A DNA stretch of 36,339 nucleotides. Origin: Candidatus Iainarchaeum sp. (GTDB taxonomy: Archaea > B1Sed10-29 > WALL01). Both the position numbers and the translations under genes were made by a program. Location of the stretch: assembly GCA_021162685.1 (NCBI GenBank), contig JAGGYF010000036.1:1-36339 (forward strand), read 5' to 3'. Below, piece after piece: positions 7,067-15,667 of this stretch; position 1 is the stretch's first letter; every line of letters starts with the position of its first letter. The notes under the pieces were generated by a model. The model was not told where the DNA came from. It searched no databases and was given only the letters and a program-made list of their open reading frames with translations.

Positions 7067-7223
7067 TAGGGAGGCCTTGTGCCTCCCGTTTGTGGATTTA
7101 GGTTTTGATGAAACTTCACATTACACAACATCAGAAATACAGATGGTTTTATACCTCTCGTTGTATGATGTGCGTGAAAAGTTTCTTCGGATTCCGCCGA
7201 GGCTTTTCCAAGGGAGATTTGCT

Positions 7224-7613
7224 ATGAAAAAGTTTCTTGACAAAAACAATATAATAGCAGTTGTTGGTGCATCGCCCAACAAAGAGAAGTGGGGCTGGAA
7301 GATATTCACAAAACTACGGGAATCCGGATTTAAGGTATATCCAGTAAACCCAAAACATGAAAAGATTGATAATGCTAGGTGTTACCCAGACCTAAAATCG
7401 TTGCCTAAAAAACCAGATGTTGTTATAACCATTGTCCCACCACATATTACTGAGAAGGTTGTTGAACAGTGCAAAAAACTAGGCATAGAAATGGTGTGGA
7501 TGCAACCTGGCTCTGAATCAGAAGAAGCCATAAAATTTTGTAGAGAGAACGGTATTGAAGTAGTATATAATGCATGCTTTGTTGTTGATGGATTGAAAGA
7601 TATCTTCCAATAG
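7224..7613 (+). CDS. CoA-binding domain protein (YccU-like)
   Basis: 129 residues from the ATG after GGGAGATTTGCT. The track ORF adds 49 unlikely residues and begins inside the tRNA 3' flank. The single Rossmann CoA-binding domain shows IAVVGASPNKEKWGWKIF, GFKVYPVNPKHEKI, PDVVITIVPP and the conserved end EVVYNACFVVD. Such stand-alone proteins resemble the N-terminal domain of succinyl-CoA synthetase alpha; their biological role is not established. Confidence 0.85.
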   Translation: MKKFLDKNNIIAVVGASPNKEKWGWKIFTKLRESGFKVYPVNPKHEKIDNARCYPDLKSLPKKPDVVITIVPPHITEKVVEQCKKLGIEMVWMQPGSESEEAIKFCRENGIEVVYNACFVVDGLKDIFQ

Positions 7614-7648
7614 AAACCTTTTTAATGCCTTCTTGTCTATTTAGATAT

Positions 7649-8710
7649 ATGGCAGTTGATTTTTCCAACCTCGTTGTGATGTACTCAGGAATACCATGGG
7701 AAGAAGTAGGGTACACACTATTAACAATCATCATAGCGCTTGTAGCATCAAAGATAATATTTGTATTCATAAAGGGCACATTGGAAAAAATCGCTGGAAA
7801 AACAAAAACAACACTTGACGACATCCTTGTAAAGGAAATGGAGACACCTACACACCTCTTCGTAGTGCTCCTTGCATTATATCTCTCCTTGACAATCTAT
7901 CCAGGAATGCAAAGGTACTTCACGCAATTTGACATTCTCATACAAATATTGCTCATATTTGTTGTCGCATATGGAGTAACAAAAGCAGTTACTGCAACCG
8001 TACGTTGGTACATGCATGAGAAGCGTGGGAAAAAATACAAATATAATTACCTCATTGTAGTCAAGAAGATAATTAACGCAGTTGTGTATATCCTGGCCAT
8101 TATTATTGTTTTATCACAACTGGGCATTGAAGTAACTCCTTTGATCACATCACTAGGGATTGGTGGACTTGCTGTTGCACTTGCATTCCAAGACACCCTG
8201 GAAAACTACTTTGCTGGGATATATGTATCAACAGACAAAGGACTAGAAGTTGGAGATTACATCCAATTATCTGAAGGCATTGCTGGAACCATAAAAGAGA
8301 TTGACTGGAGAACAACAAAGATACAGACCTGGGATGGAAACCTAGTTATCATCCCAAACTCAAAACTTGCAGAATCCACAATAACAAACTACTTTAAACC
8401 TTCGTCCTCACTCCTCGTTCCAATTGATGTGCCCATTAGCTACAATATAAAATCAGACAAAGCGATCAGAGAAATAAAAAGGCTTGTGAGCAATGTAAAG
8501 AAGAAAGCACCAGATGTTCTAGACAAAAACTTTGAAGTTATTGTCAAGATAGACTCATTTGGGGAATCAAATATCATATACAAGGTAATAGTTAAAGTCA
8601 CAAATAGAAGCAATATGTTTAAATTTAAAGAGTTATTTAATGCAGAATTGGCTAGAGCATATGATTCTGGAAAACTTGCTGTAGATTATAACATAGTTAA
8701 AGTTTTGTAG
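7649..8710 (+). CDS. MscS-family mechanosensitive channel
   Basis: 353 residues from the second ATG (MAVDFSN), 24 nt after a TTTTTAA box, suggesting a leaderless mRNA; the track begins 8 codons earlier. Four or so membrane helices precede the pore helix TSLGIGGLAVALAFQDTLEN (about residues 172-191), the Gly/Ala-rich TM3 of MscS. The beta domain (EVGDYIQLSEGIAGTIKEI; VIIPNSKLAES) and a C-terminal alpha/beta domain follow. It opens under membrane tension to release solutes. It may work with TrkHA in osmotic control, a contextual guess. Confidence 0.9.
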   Translation: MAVDFSNLVVMYSGIPWEEVGYTLLTIIIALVASKIIFVFIKGTLEKIAGKTKTTLDDILVKEMETPTHLFVVLLALYLSLTIYPGMQRYFTQFDILIQILLIFVVAYGVTKAVTATVRWYMHEKRGKKYKYNYLIVVKKIINAVVYILAIIIVLSQLGIEVTPLITSLGIGGLAVALAFQDTLENYFAGIYVSTDKGLEVGDYIQLSEGIAGTIKEIDWRTTKIQTWDGNLVIIPNSKLAESTITNYFKPSSSLLVPIDVPISYNIKSDKAIREIKRLVSNVKKKAPDVLDKNFEVIVKIDSFGESNIIYKVIVKVTNRSNMFKFKELFNAELARAYDSGKLAVDYNIVKVL

Positions 8711-8742
8711 CAATATCTTTTTTAACTGGTCGGTGTATAATT

Positions 8743-9441
8743 ATGCCTATGGGATTTGTATCACTAATTGGCGTAATAGCAATAGGGGTCCTCCTCCTTG
8801 TGCTGTCTTTTACAGTAGTTATGACCATTGTGGTGTATGCAATATGGAGAACAAGAAACATAATACTGCCAGAGGTCATACTTGCACTTATGAACATATT
8901 TGATTACCCAGTCAAAAGAACATTCTGGTTTTTTAAAATAGACACAGAAGCTGTTGATCTTGTGAAAACTGTGGTTATGAATAAGATCTATGAGAAACAA
9001 TTTTCTAAAATCCCTCCACAGGAAAGATTAATAGTACTGCCGCAATGTCTTAGGCATGTAAATTGCCCAGCAAGGCTTGATCCAAACGAGGGGATTGTAT
9101 GTGTTAAGTGTGGATTATGTGGGATAGCTAACATAAAAGAAGAGGCAGAAGCGCTTGGTGAAAAGGTGGTAATTGTTCCTGGTGGAACATTTGCAGCCAG
9201 GATGATGAAAAAGTTCAGACCAAAAGCAGTTATTGGGGTTGCATGTCCCGCAGAGATAAGAGAAGGAGCAGAGATTGCAATGAAACATGGCATAATCCCC
9301 CAAACGGTTCCATTACTACGTAGTGGATGTGTCAACACCGCAGTAGATTGGGATGAACTAAAAAGGGTTATGAAATTGGGTATTGGCAATGCTCCAGATT
9401 TATCTGACACAATGACAAAAAAGGCCATCATTCAAAACTAG
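8743..9441 (+). CDS. DUF116 family protein
   Basis: 232 residues. An N-terminal membrane helix (about 3-33) is followed by a soluble domain with a cysteine cluster: LPQCLRHVNCPAR, CVKCGLC and later GVACPAEI and SGCVN. This is the pattern of the DUF116 family of archaea and some bacteria. The cysteines suggest metal or Fe-S binding, but no activity is established. It is a possible operon with the UPF0282 gene 17 bp downstream. Confidence 0.82.
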   Translation: MPMGFVSLIGVIAIGVLLLVLSFTVVMTIVVYAIWRTRNIILPEVILALMNIFDYPVKRTFWFFKIDTEAVDLVKTVVMNKIYEKQFSKIPPQERLIVLPQCLRHVNCPARLDPNEGIVCVKCGLCGIANIKEEAEALGEKVVIVPGGTFAARMMKKFRPKAVIGVACPAEIREGAEIAMKHGIIPQTVPLLRSGCVNTAVDWDELKRVMKLGIGNAPDLSDTMTKKAIIQN

Positions 9442-9458
9442 CATTAGGAGAGAGGAAT

Positions 9459-10307
9459 ATGGACATCATACCAATAATGTTTGATTCTATGGGAGCAAGG
9501 TCTATGGCAACATTTGTTAAATGCAATAAGAATATCTTGATAGATCCTGGTGTAGCACTTGGTCCTTCTAGATATGGTCTGCCTCCACATCCTGTTGAAA
9601 TAAAGGCAATGGAAAGGGGTTATTCCAAAATAAAGAAATTTGCAAGAGATACGGATATTTTTGTTATATCACACTATCACTATGATCACTATGACCCTGA
9701 TGCTAAATTCTACAAAGGAACGGTTTTTGTGAAGCATCCAAAGAAATCAATAAATGCCTCCCAGAAAAGGAGAGCAGAACAGTTTATACCCAAACTGGAA
9801 AAACTTGCAGATGTTAAATTTTCAGACTCAAACGAGTATAAGATTGGCAGCCTAACAATACGTTTTTCTCATCCAATGCCACACGGTCCAGAGCATTCAA
9901 AACTGGGATGGGTTATAGGGACATGTATAGAATACAAAAAAGAGTGCTTTGTTCACACATCAGATGTACAAGGTCCGCTTGTTAAAAAATCAACAGACTG
10001 GATAATATCGCAGAATCCTGATACAATATTTTTGTGCGGAGTACTGTCCTACTTCTTAGGATGGAGATATCCAACAAAGCTACTTGACATTGCAAACAAA
10101 GAGGTTGTAAGAATCATGAAGAACACAGATGTCAAGACAATTGTTATGGACCACCACCTCGTAAGAGATCTCCACTTCAGGAAAAAGATTGCTCCAGTTG
10201 TAGAACATGCTAAAAAGTCTGGGACAAGGATTTGCACTGCTGCAGAATTTGCTGGAAAACAAAACAAATTCCTTGAGGCTGAGAGGAAGTCCTTATGGAA
10301 AAAGTAA
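9459..10307 (+). CDS. UPF0282 metallo-beta-lactamase-fold protein
   Basis: 282 residues. The metal motif HYHYDHYDPDA (HxHxDH) is at about residue 73, with later His at PMPHGPEH and VMDHH. The N-terminal DSMGARSMATFV and LIDPGVALGPSRYGLPPHP are characteristic of the archaeal UPF0282 family. It is probably a hydrolase (nuclease or phosphodiesterase type), substrate unknown. GGAGAGAGGAAT precedes the start. It overlaps the THEP1-type gene by 13 bp. Confidence 0.85.
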   Translation: MDIIPIMFDSMGARSMATFVKCNKNILIDPGVALGPSRYGLPPHPVEIKAMERGYSKIKKFARDTDIFVISHYHYDHYDPDAKFYKGTVFVKHPKKSINASQKRRAEQFIPKLEKLADVKFSDSNEYKIGSLTIRFSHPMPHGPEHSKLGWVIGTCIEYKKECFVHTSDVQGPLVKKSTDWIISQNPDTIFLCGVLSYFLGWRYPTKLLDIANKEVVRIMKNTDVKTIVMDHHLVRDLHFRKKIAPVVEHAKKSGTRICTAAEFAGKQNKFLEAERKSLWKK

Positions 10308-10792
10308 GATGTTTTATCTCTGGCATGCCAGGATGCGGAAAAACAACGATGATAGAGAGACTTCTTCCATACATAAAAGATTACACTGGATTCATAACAA
10401 AGGATGTAAGAGAGCATGGAAAAAGAGTAGGATTTGACATAGAAGACATAGTTACAAAAGAAAGGCTTCCACTGGCAAGAACAGGCAGGGAAAAACCAAC
10501 TGTTGGAAAATACCACATATTTATTGATAATCTTGAAAGGATTGCTTTGAACGCCATAGAAAGAAAAGCGAACGTTCTAGTAATAGATGAAATTGGAAAA
10601 ATGGAGTTTTGTTCAAAAAGGGTCAAAGAGAAGATATTAGATGCAATAGAGAGCAATAGAAACCTCGTTGCTACCCTTCACAGAAATTATCTGCATTTGG
10701 CAAGAAACAATACACTCATATGGCTTGAGAAGGGGCATTGGAATGAAACATTTGAAAGGCTTAGGAAATTATTAAAAGGAGTTTGTAAATAA
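10295..10792 (+). CDS. THEP1-type nucleoside-triphosphatase
   Basis: 165 residues. The Walker A motif is SGMPGCGKTTMIERL at about residue 9. GFITKDVREHGKRVGFDIED is the family's substrate-face motif, and Walker B is VLVIDEIGKMEF at about 89. Length and motifs match the archaeal/bacterial THEP1 NTPases (DUF265), which hydrolyse NTPs in vitro; the physiological role is unclear. Translationally coupled to the upstream UPF0282 gene by overlap. Confidence 0.87.
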   Translation: MEKVRCFISGMPGCGKTTMIERLLPYIKDYTGFITKDVREHGKRVGFDIEDIVTKERLPLARTGREKPTVGKYHIFIDNLERIALNAIERKANVLVIDEIGKMEFCSKRVKEKILDAIESNRNLVATLHRNYLHLARNNTLIWLEKGHWNETFERLRKLLKGVCK

Positions 10793-10805
10793 GATTAGGC
10801 ACTAC

Positions 10806-10941
10806 GCCGGCGTAGCTCAGCCTGGTTAGGCCATGCGTCGTTGATGAAATCGGCGCAGGGACCAAAGCGCCAGACTCATAGGGATGGCATGAGCCCTCCG
10901 GAGATATCTGGAGGTCGCGGGTTCAAAGCCCGTCGCCGGCA
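10806..10941 (+). tRNA. tRNA-Met(CAU), elongator, with two introns
   Basis: Mature form begins GCCGGCGTAGCTCAGCC; loop CTCATAA; T arm GCGGG-TTCAAAG-CCCGT; discriminator A. Intron 1 (10830-10865, 36 nt) lies after CTGGTTAG in the D loop. Its ends form a bulge-helix-bulge: exon GGTT pairs with intron GACC, and the inner helix CC(A)TGCGTCG/CGGCGCAGG is strong. Intron 2 (10881-10905, 25 nt) is at the usual 37/38 site with inner helix GGATGGC/GCCCTCC. Removing both gives a normal 75-nt tRNA. The 3' end is duplicated at 11534. Confidence 0.93.
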
Positions 10942-10943
10942 CT
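10931..10943 (+). repeat. tRNA-Met 3'-end repeat, left copy
   Basis: CGTCGCCGGCACT at the 3' end of tRNA-Met recurs at 11534-11546, and both are followed by T-rich sequence. The pair brackets the RelBE-type genes in the manner of att sites. Confidence 0.75.
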
Positions 10944-11029
10944 TTTTCTTAGTAATTGCAAGAAAATAGTTAAACTTTGATATGATAATGCCATAAAACT
11001 TATATATGTGAAAATAACATAATATTAAT

Positions 11030-11281
11030 ATGAATATAAGTATGCATTTTGAAGGGATTATGGAAGAAATTATTGAAAAACTCCTCAAGCTGGGGATTGC
11101 AAAAACAAAAGCTGAAGCGCTTAGGCTTGGACTGCTTGAGCTGAACGATAAATATCAGTTAGTAGGAGTAGACAAGGAACTTGAAGAGGACTTAATAGAA
11201 ATAAACAGAATTGAAAGGGATATCAAAACAGGCAAGGAAAAGGTTTACTCTGTTAAGAATGTTGCTGAGCTGCTGGCATGA
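11030..11281 (+). CDS. RelB-like antitoxin
   Basis: 83 residues, charged. The N-terminal half (EEIIEKLLKLGIAKTKAEALRLGLLEL) fits a ribbon-helix-helix-like archaeal antitoxin, and the acidic C-terminal tail probably covers the toxin. TATATATG about 25 nt upstream makes the first ATG leaderless. It ends in ATGA overlap with the RelE-type toxin. It sits within the 603-bp islet bounded by copies of the tRNA-Met 3' end. Confidence 0.78.
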   Translation: MNISMHFEGIMEEIIEKLLKLGIAKTKAEALRLGLLELNDKYQLVGVDKELEEDLIEINRIERDIKTGKEKVYSVKNVAELLA

Positions 11282-11523
11282 AAATCAAAAGAACGGCTAC
11301 GTTCAAGAAAGATGTCGAGAAACTTGATTCCCAAAGCAAGCAAACTCTCAGAAAAATGATTGAGAAAATCCTTGCCAACCCTGTTCGGTTCAAGCCAATG
11401 AAACATCACTCAAACATTTTCAGAATTAGGTTTAGCAAACTCAGACTTGTTTATAAAGTTGAACAAGACGTTATTACATTCATGTTCGTAAGGAAAAGAA
11501 ACAAAGTTTATAGAAATGTGTGA
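11278..11523 (+). CDS. RelE/ParE-superfamily toxin
   Basis: 81 residues: KIKRTATFKKDVEKLD, then two helices, then a beta-sheet core (FRIRFSKLRLVYKVEQDVITFMFVRKRNKVY). This is the compact RelE fold; basic residues at the end (RKRNKVYR) resemble the mRNA-cleaving surface. It is probably a ribosome-dependent mRNA interferase neutralised by the upstream protein; ParE-like gyrase inhibition is the alternative. Coupled to the antitoxin by 4-bp overlap. Confidence 0.85.
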   Translation: MKIKRTATFKKDVEKLDSQSKQTLRKMIEKILANPVRFKPMKHHSNIFRIRFSKLRLVYKVEQDVITFMFVRKRNKVYRNV

Positions 11524-11533
11524 ACCGGGGGAT

Positions 11534-11546
11534 CGTCGCCGGCACT
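11534..11546 (+). repeat. tRNA-Met 3'-end repeat, right copy
   Basis: CGTCGCCGGCACT again, followed by CTTTTTGC. It lies 603 bp from the left copy and just before the TATA box of the aminopeptidase gene. The original order was probably tRNA-Met followed directly by that promoter. Confidence 0.75.
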
Positions 11547-11589
11547 CTTTTTGCAAAGGTTTTTAAAGATTGGAGAGATTAATATCAAT

Positions 11590-12618
11590 ATGCCCCGTAT
11601 TACCATGAATGAAGCAAATAATGCCCTGAAATGTCTCAAAGCTCGCAAGGGACATAGGCTTATTATTGTTTTTGATTCTGCAGAAAAACAAGCAATCGCA
11701 AACAAGATACGCAGAGCTGCCAGAAGAAGAGGTATAAGGACAAAATTAATTGACATAAGAGAGCTATTTCAAAAAGGAAACGAAAGATATGTTCTTCAGG
11801 AAATAGAATCGCAACTCTCAAGATTTTTTGGAAGAGCTTCTCACAAGGAAAAGAATGCTATTACATTGATAGGTAATAAAAAACCTTATGCATCTGTAAG
11901 GGGAAAGATAGTGAGGAAGATACTTGAGCAGAATGGATACGTTTTACACATACCAACAGACAACACCAACGTAATAAAAAATCTCCTAGCATTAAATCCA
12001 AATGAATTGGAAAAACGTGGAAATACACTAATTGAGAGACTCAAAAACGCTAGAAGCATAATAATAACTACTGAAGCAGGAACAAATCTTACAATCCCAT
12101 GGCATCCAGAGAAAAGGAGTTGGGTACTAAGTGTTGGAAAAGTCAAGGATTATAGTGTTGGTAAAGGAGGATGGGGCAATCCTGGAGGGGAGGTATTTAC
12201 ATCACCAATACATGAAGGGGTTAGGGGGAAAATTGTTGTGGACGGTTCATTTGGAAATTTTGGATTGGTTAAAGAACCAATAGAAATAGAATTTGATGAA
12301 AGAGGTAGGGCAATCTTAAGTAAGATCAAACATGATGGGATAAGGAAGAAACTATCAAAAGATAAAAATGCTTGTAGACTTGGAGAACTAGGAATAGGAC
12401 TTGTGCCAGGAGAACTTATAGGAGACACCCTATTTGATGAGAAAAAAGAGGGAACAATCCATGTGGCATTTGGCCATGATGAGTCAGAAAGGGGAACAGG
12501 AGGAGAAAATGAAAGTGAAATCCACGAAGATGCGATAATCATGAACCCTACTGTAGTAGTTGTGGATCATAAAGGGAAAAAGCATACAATTATGAATAAA
12601 GGGAAACTCTGTGTATGA
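11590..12618 (+). CDS. M29-family metallo-aminopeptidase
   Basis: 342 residues from the ATG about 25 nt after TTTTTAAAG; the TTG on the track lies upstream of the promoter. The C-terminal metal-binding part shows NPGGEVFTSP, CRLGELGIGLVPG, IHVAFGHDES and EIHEDAIIM. These give the Glu/Glu/His/His/Asp ligand pattern of thermophilic (M29) aminopeptidases. It probably trims peptides in the cytoplasm. The N-terminal domain is diverged, so I keep the family and not a specific enzyme name. Confidence 0.8.
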   Translation: MPRITMNEANNALKCLKARKGHRLIIVFDSAEKQAIANKIRRAARRRGIRTKLIDIRELFQKGNERYVLQEIESQLSRFFGRASHKEKNAITLIGNKKPYASVRGKIVRKILEQNGYVLHIPTDNTNVIKNLLALNPNELEKRGNTLIERLKNARSIIITTEAGTNLTIPWHPEKRSWVLSVGKVKDYSVGKGGWGNPGGEVFTSPIHEGVRGKIVVDGSFGNFGLVKEPIEIEFDERGRAILSKIKHDGIRKKLSKDKNACRLGELGIGLVPGELIGDTLFDEKKEGTIHVAFGHDESERGTGGENESEIHEDAIIMNPTVVVVDHKGKKHTIMNKGKLCV

Positions 12619-12686
12619 GGGAGTACGGGCTAGATTTTTATACCTCCTCTGCATTATTCTACTGACTAGTTCTGCGGGGTGCGAGG

Positions 12687-13325
12687 ATGGATTTAGCAAA
12701 AAAGGCAGCTGGTGAGAAGGCTGTAGAGTTTATAAAAGATGGCATGATTGTTGGTCTGGGAACAGGTTCAACTGTGTTTTATACTCTAAAAAGAATTGGA
12801 GACCTTGGCTTAGACATCATAGGTATCTGCACAAGCGTTGATACAGAAAACAAATGCAAAGAGTTTGGTATAAAAATTGGGGACATAAATGAATATGTTC
12901 CTGAAATTGCAATAGATGGTGCAGATGAGGTTGACCCAAACAAAAATTTGATAAAGGGTGGGGGAGGAGCATTAACTAGAGAGAAAATTGTTGATTACAG
13001 AGCTAAAGAACTTGTTGTCGTTGTCGGAGAGAATAAACTTGTTGATTATTTAGGCCAAAGATTTTACCTCCCAGTAGAAGTGCTTCCGTTCTGTTGGAAA
13101 AGAGTAAAGAGCGAACTTGAACAAATGTTTGAAAAGGTTGTGAAAAGAGATTTTGTAACAGACAACAAAAATTATATACTAGATTGTTATGGTAGAATAG
13201 AGGGTCCAAAAACATTGGAAAGGGAATTGAATAACATTCCAGGTGTTGTTGAAAATGGACTATTCACAAAGAACACTGGGAGAGTTGTGGTTGGCAAAGA
13301 CAATGGAGAAGTGGAGATAATATGA
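12687..13325 (+). CDS. rpiA: Ribose-5-phosphate isomerase A
   Basis: 212 residues, slightly shorter than the usual 220-230. Motifs: GLGTGSTVFYTLKRIG (phosphate binding), AIDGADEVDPNKNLIKGGGGALTREK (catalytic; the Asp, Glu and Lys are present) and ELVVVVGENKLV. It interconverts ribose 5-phosphate and ribulose 5-phosphate. GGTG before GCGAGG supports the ATG. It overlaps tpi by 4 bp, giving an rpiA-tpi-prs operon that feeds PRPP synthesis. Confidence 0.93.
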   Translation: MDLAKKAAGEKAVEFIKDGMIVGLGTGSTVFYTLKRIGDLGLDIIGICTSVDTENKCKEFGIKIGDINEYVPEIAIDGADEVDPNKNLIKGGGGALTREKIVDYRAKELVVVVGENKLVDYLGQRFYLPVEVLPFCWKRVKSELEQMFEKVVKRDFVTDNKNYILDCYGRIEGPKTLERELNNIPGVVENGLFTKNTGRVVVGKDNGEVEII

Positions 13326-13957
13326 TTTTGGTTGTGAATTTCAAAACATACGAGCAGAGTATAGGTGAGCGAGGATTGAAGCTTGCTAAGACCTTAGAGG
13401 GGATTACGAAAAATGCTATTGTTTGCCCGCAGATGCCAGACCTAAGGTACATAGCGAATCATGTGGATATCCCGGTGTATGCACAACATATTGATAGTAT
13501 AAAACCAGGAAGCCATACTGGCTGGATACTCCCAGAGGCAATAAAGGAAAGCGGATGTGAGGGCACTCTAATAAATCATTCAGAGCATACCTTGAGCATC
13601 AATGAAATAAAGGAAAGGGTTGAAAGGTGCAGAGATATTGGACTAAAATCAATGGTCTGCGTGCCTGACATAGAAACAGAAGAAAGGGTTGTAGACATGG
13701 AGCCAGATTTTATAGCTATTGAACCACCAGAGCTTATTGGTGGGAATGTATCAGTTGCAACTGCTAAACCTGAGTTAATAGAGAAAGCAGTAGAGGTAAG
13801 CAGAGGTATTCCATTATTATGTGGCGCTGGGATAAACAGCGCAGAAGATATAAAGATAGCAAAAGAACTCGGAGCAATAGGTGTTTTGGTTGCATCAGCA
13901 ATTGTGAAGAGCAAAAATCCGAAAAGTGTAATAGAATCATTTGCTGAATATTTATGA
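13322..13957 (+). CDS. tpiA: Triosephosphate isomerase, archaeal type
   Basis: 211 residues, the short archaeal form. NFKTY at residues 6-10 carries the Asn and Lys of the active site. INHSEHTLS has the catalytic His, and AIEPPELIGG has the catalytic Glu. CGAGINSAEDIKIAKELGA and GVLVASAIVK bind phosphate. It interconverts dihydroxyacetone phosphate and glyceraldehyde 3-phosphate. Start and stop overlap neighbours in the rpiA-tpi-prs operon. Confidence 0.93.
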   Translation: MILVVNFKTYEQSIGERGLKLAKTLEGITKNAIVCPQMPDLRYIANHVDIPVYAQHIDSIKPGSHTGWILPEAIKESGCEGTLINHSEHTLSINEIKERVERCRDIGLKSMVCVPDIETEERVVDMEPDFIAIEPPELIGGNVSVATAKPELIEKAVEVSRGIPLLCGAGINSAEDIKIAKELGAIGVLVASAIVKSKNPKSVIESFAEYL

Positions 13958-13966
13958 GGTGAAACA

Positions 13967-14869
13967 ATGGATATAGTTGTTGGTCCAAAGGATGGTTTCT
14001 CAGAAAGGATTGCTGAGTATCTAAACCTAACATTTGTTCCACTGCACAGAAGGGTTTTTCCAGACAGAGAGATATGCCCAAGGATTGTTGATGCCATAAA
14101 AGGAAAAAGCGTTCTATTTGTTTCAAGAACAAGTGGTGCAGATGCATTTCATCCAAACAGATATCTAATTGAACTGTATTTAGCATTGACAAACTTGAAA
14201 AGTTTGGGTGCAAAGGAATTAAACGTATTGATGCCATATTTTGTTTACGCAAGACAGGACAAAGTGTTCAGAGAAGGAGAGGTTGTATCAGCAAAAGCAG
14301 TACTTGACCTTCTGAAAAACTTAGGTGTTAAGCGGTTCTATACAGTAACAGCACACATGCAAAGAGAAGAAGGAAAGCTAAGGTTTTATGACGAGATGGA
14401 GTGTTATACAATAGATGGTTTTGAGGAGATTGGAAAATACATAAAAGCAAAATACAATCCAGAAAATCCATTAGTTCTGGGTCCTGATTTGACTGCAAGC
14501 TCTGGGGCAGAAACTGTTGCTAAGGTTTTGGGAATCTCTGAAAGCTCTGCATTGGAAAAGTTTAGGGATAGGGACACAGGTGCAACAGAAACAAAAGGTG
14601 AGCTTCCTGAACTAAATGGCAGAGATGTTATTATTGTTGATGACATTGCTGCAACTGGGGGTACTATGTCCAAAGCAGTTAGCATGTGTAAGGAGAAAGG
14701 AGCAGGGAAGATCATCTGTGCTGTTGTTCATCCTGTTCTAGCTCAGGATTGTTTGAATAGGATAAGAAACACAGGTGCAGAATTCATTGGATGCAATACA
14801 ATAGAATCATGCATATCAAAGGTACATGTTGAGAAAAAGATTGCTGAGTTCATAAAACAGCATTCCTAA
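13967..14869 (+). CDS. prs: Ribose-phosphate pyrophosphokinase (PRPP synthase)
   Basis: 300 residues. [11 protein letters not shown] is the N-terminal motif; [20 protein letters not shown] is the ATP-binding/flexible region; [18 protein letters not shown] is the PRPP loop. It makes PRPP from ribose 5-phosphate and ATP for nucleotide synthesis, downstream of RpiA in the same operon. GGTGAAAC precedes the start. The 3' end overlaps the convergent rpe gene by 20 bp. Confidence 0.93.
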   Translation: MDIVVGPKDGFSERIAEYLNLTFVPLHRRVFPDREICPRIVDAIKGKSVLFVSRTSGADAFHPNRYLIELYLALTNLKSLGAKELNVLMPYFVYARQDKVFREGEVVSAKAVLDLLKNLGVKRFYTVTAHMQREEGKLRFYDEMECYTIDGFEEIGKYIKAKYNPENPLVLGPDLTASSGAETVAKVLGISESSALEKFRDRDTGATETKGELPELNGRDVIIVDDIAATGGTMSKAVSMCKEKGAGKIICAVVHPVLAQDCLNRIRNTGAEFIGCNTIESCISKVHVEKKIAEFIKQHS

Positions 14870-15503
14870 GTTCTTTCAATGCCTCGGCTGGGTCTGGTTT
14901 TTTGAATATTGCTGACCCAGCAACCAAAACATCTGCTCCTTTTTCAACAACCTGGGGAGCAGTTTGCAGATTTATCCCTCCATCTATCTCAATCTCAAAT
15001 GAAAGCTTTTGTTCCTCCCTCATCTCTTTAAGCTGGGTTATCTTTGGTAGAACATTTTTTATGAATGCTTGGCCACCAAACCCTGGATTTACTGTCATCA
15101 AGCAGACCATATCTATATCTGTGAGGACATGCTCTATCATGTAAACGGGTGTTGCAGGATTCAAAACAACTGCTGGTTTTGCTCCCAGTTTTCTTATGAG
15201 CTGCAATGTTCTATGCAGATGTTTACATGCCTCGGTATGTACAGAAATAATATCGCTCCCAGATTCTATAAACTCTGGGATATAAGTATCTGGGTTGTCT
15301 ATCATCAAGTGTGTGTCAAGAGGCAGATCTGTAACATTATCAACTGCTTTTACAACAATTGGGCCCATTGTGATGTTCGGAACAAAATGACCATCCATCA
15401 CATCTATATGGATATAGTCTGCACCAGCCTCCTCAACTGATTTTATTTGTTCTCCAAGTCGCGAGAAGTCTGCAGATAAGATAGAAGGAGCAATCTTTAC
15501 CAT
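14850..15503 (-). CDS. rpe: Ribulose-phosphate 3-epimerase
   Basis: 217 residues. Motifs: [37 protein letters not shown] (catalytic Asp and metal His), [24 protein letters not shown] and EIDGGIN, all key residues present. It interconverts ribulose 5-phosphate and xylulose 5-phosphate. This enzyme is uncommon in archaea, many of which lack the conventional pentose-phosphate branch. Its placement opposite rpiA-tpi-prs supports a real non-oxidative pentose route here. A leaderless promoter (AAAAAGTTTTAT) lies about 25 nt upstream. Confidence 0.94.
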   Translation of the reverse strand: MVKIAPSILSADFSRLGEQIKSVEEAGADYIHIDVMDGHFVPNITMGPIVVKAVDNVTDLPLDTHLMIDNPDTYIPEFIESGSDIISVHTEACKHLHRTLQLIRKLGAKPAVVLNPATPVYMIEHVLTDIDMVCLMTVNPGFGGQAFIKNVLPKITQLKEMREEQKLSFEIEIDGGINLQTAPQVVEKGADVLVAGSAIFKKPDPAEALKELRNAVL

Positions 15504-15570
15504 GAGACCACCGTACCTATTTATGTAGATAAAACTTTTTAAATGATGATTGACAAAAATACTCTCTATT

Positions 15571-15667
15571 GCCTCGGTAGCTTAGCGGTATAGCGCCGGT
15601 CTTGTACAGCCCAACAATATGGGCTAAAGATAACCGGAGGTCGAGGGTTCGAATCCCTCCCGAGGCT
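15571..15667 (+). tRNA. tRNA-Thr(UGU) with intron
   Basis: Acceptor is GCCTCGG/CCGAGGC and the anticodon stem is CCGGT/ACCGG with spliced loop CTTGTAA (anticodon TGT). The 25-nt intron (15607-15631) is at position 37/38 with inner helix AGCCC/GGGCT. TTTTTAAATG about 30 nt upstream is the promoter. Its last 12 bases recur at 16969-16980, bounding an accessory islet. Confidence 0.94.
15656..15667 (+). repeat. tRNA-Thr 3'-end repeat, left copy
   Basis: CCTCCCGAGGCT at the tRNA 3' end recurs at 16969-16980. The 1313-bp interval holds a broken small gene, a small membrane protein and a RelE-like TA pair. Confidence 0.65.

Noticed and set aside
7077-7223. N-terminal 49 codons of the CoA-binding ORF
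   Set aside because: They begin at a GTG in the tRNA flank, have no homology-like pattern, and a strong ribosome site precedes the later ATG.
10840-10855. Box C/D RNA within the tRNA-Met intron (TTGATGA resembles box C)
   Set aside because: No box D (CTGA) or partner boxes are present in the intron; the motif lies in the apical loop.
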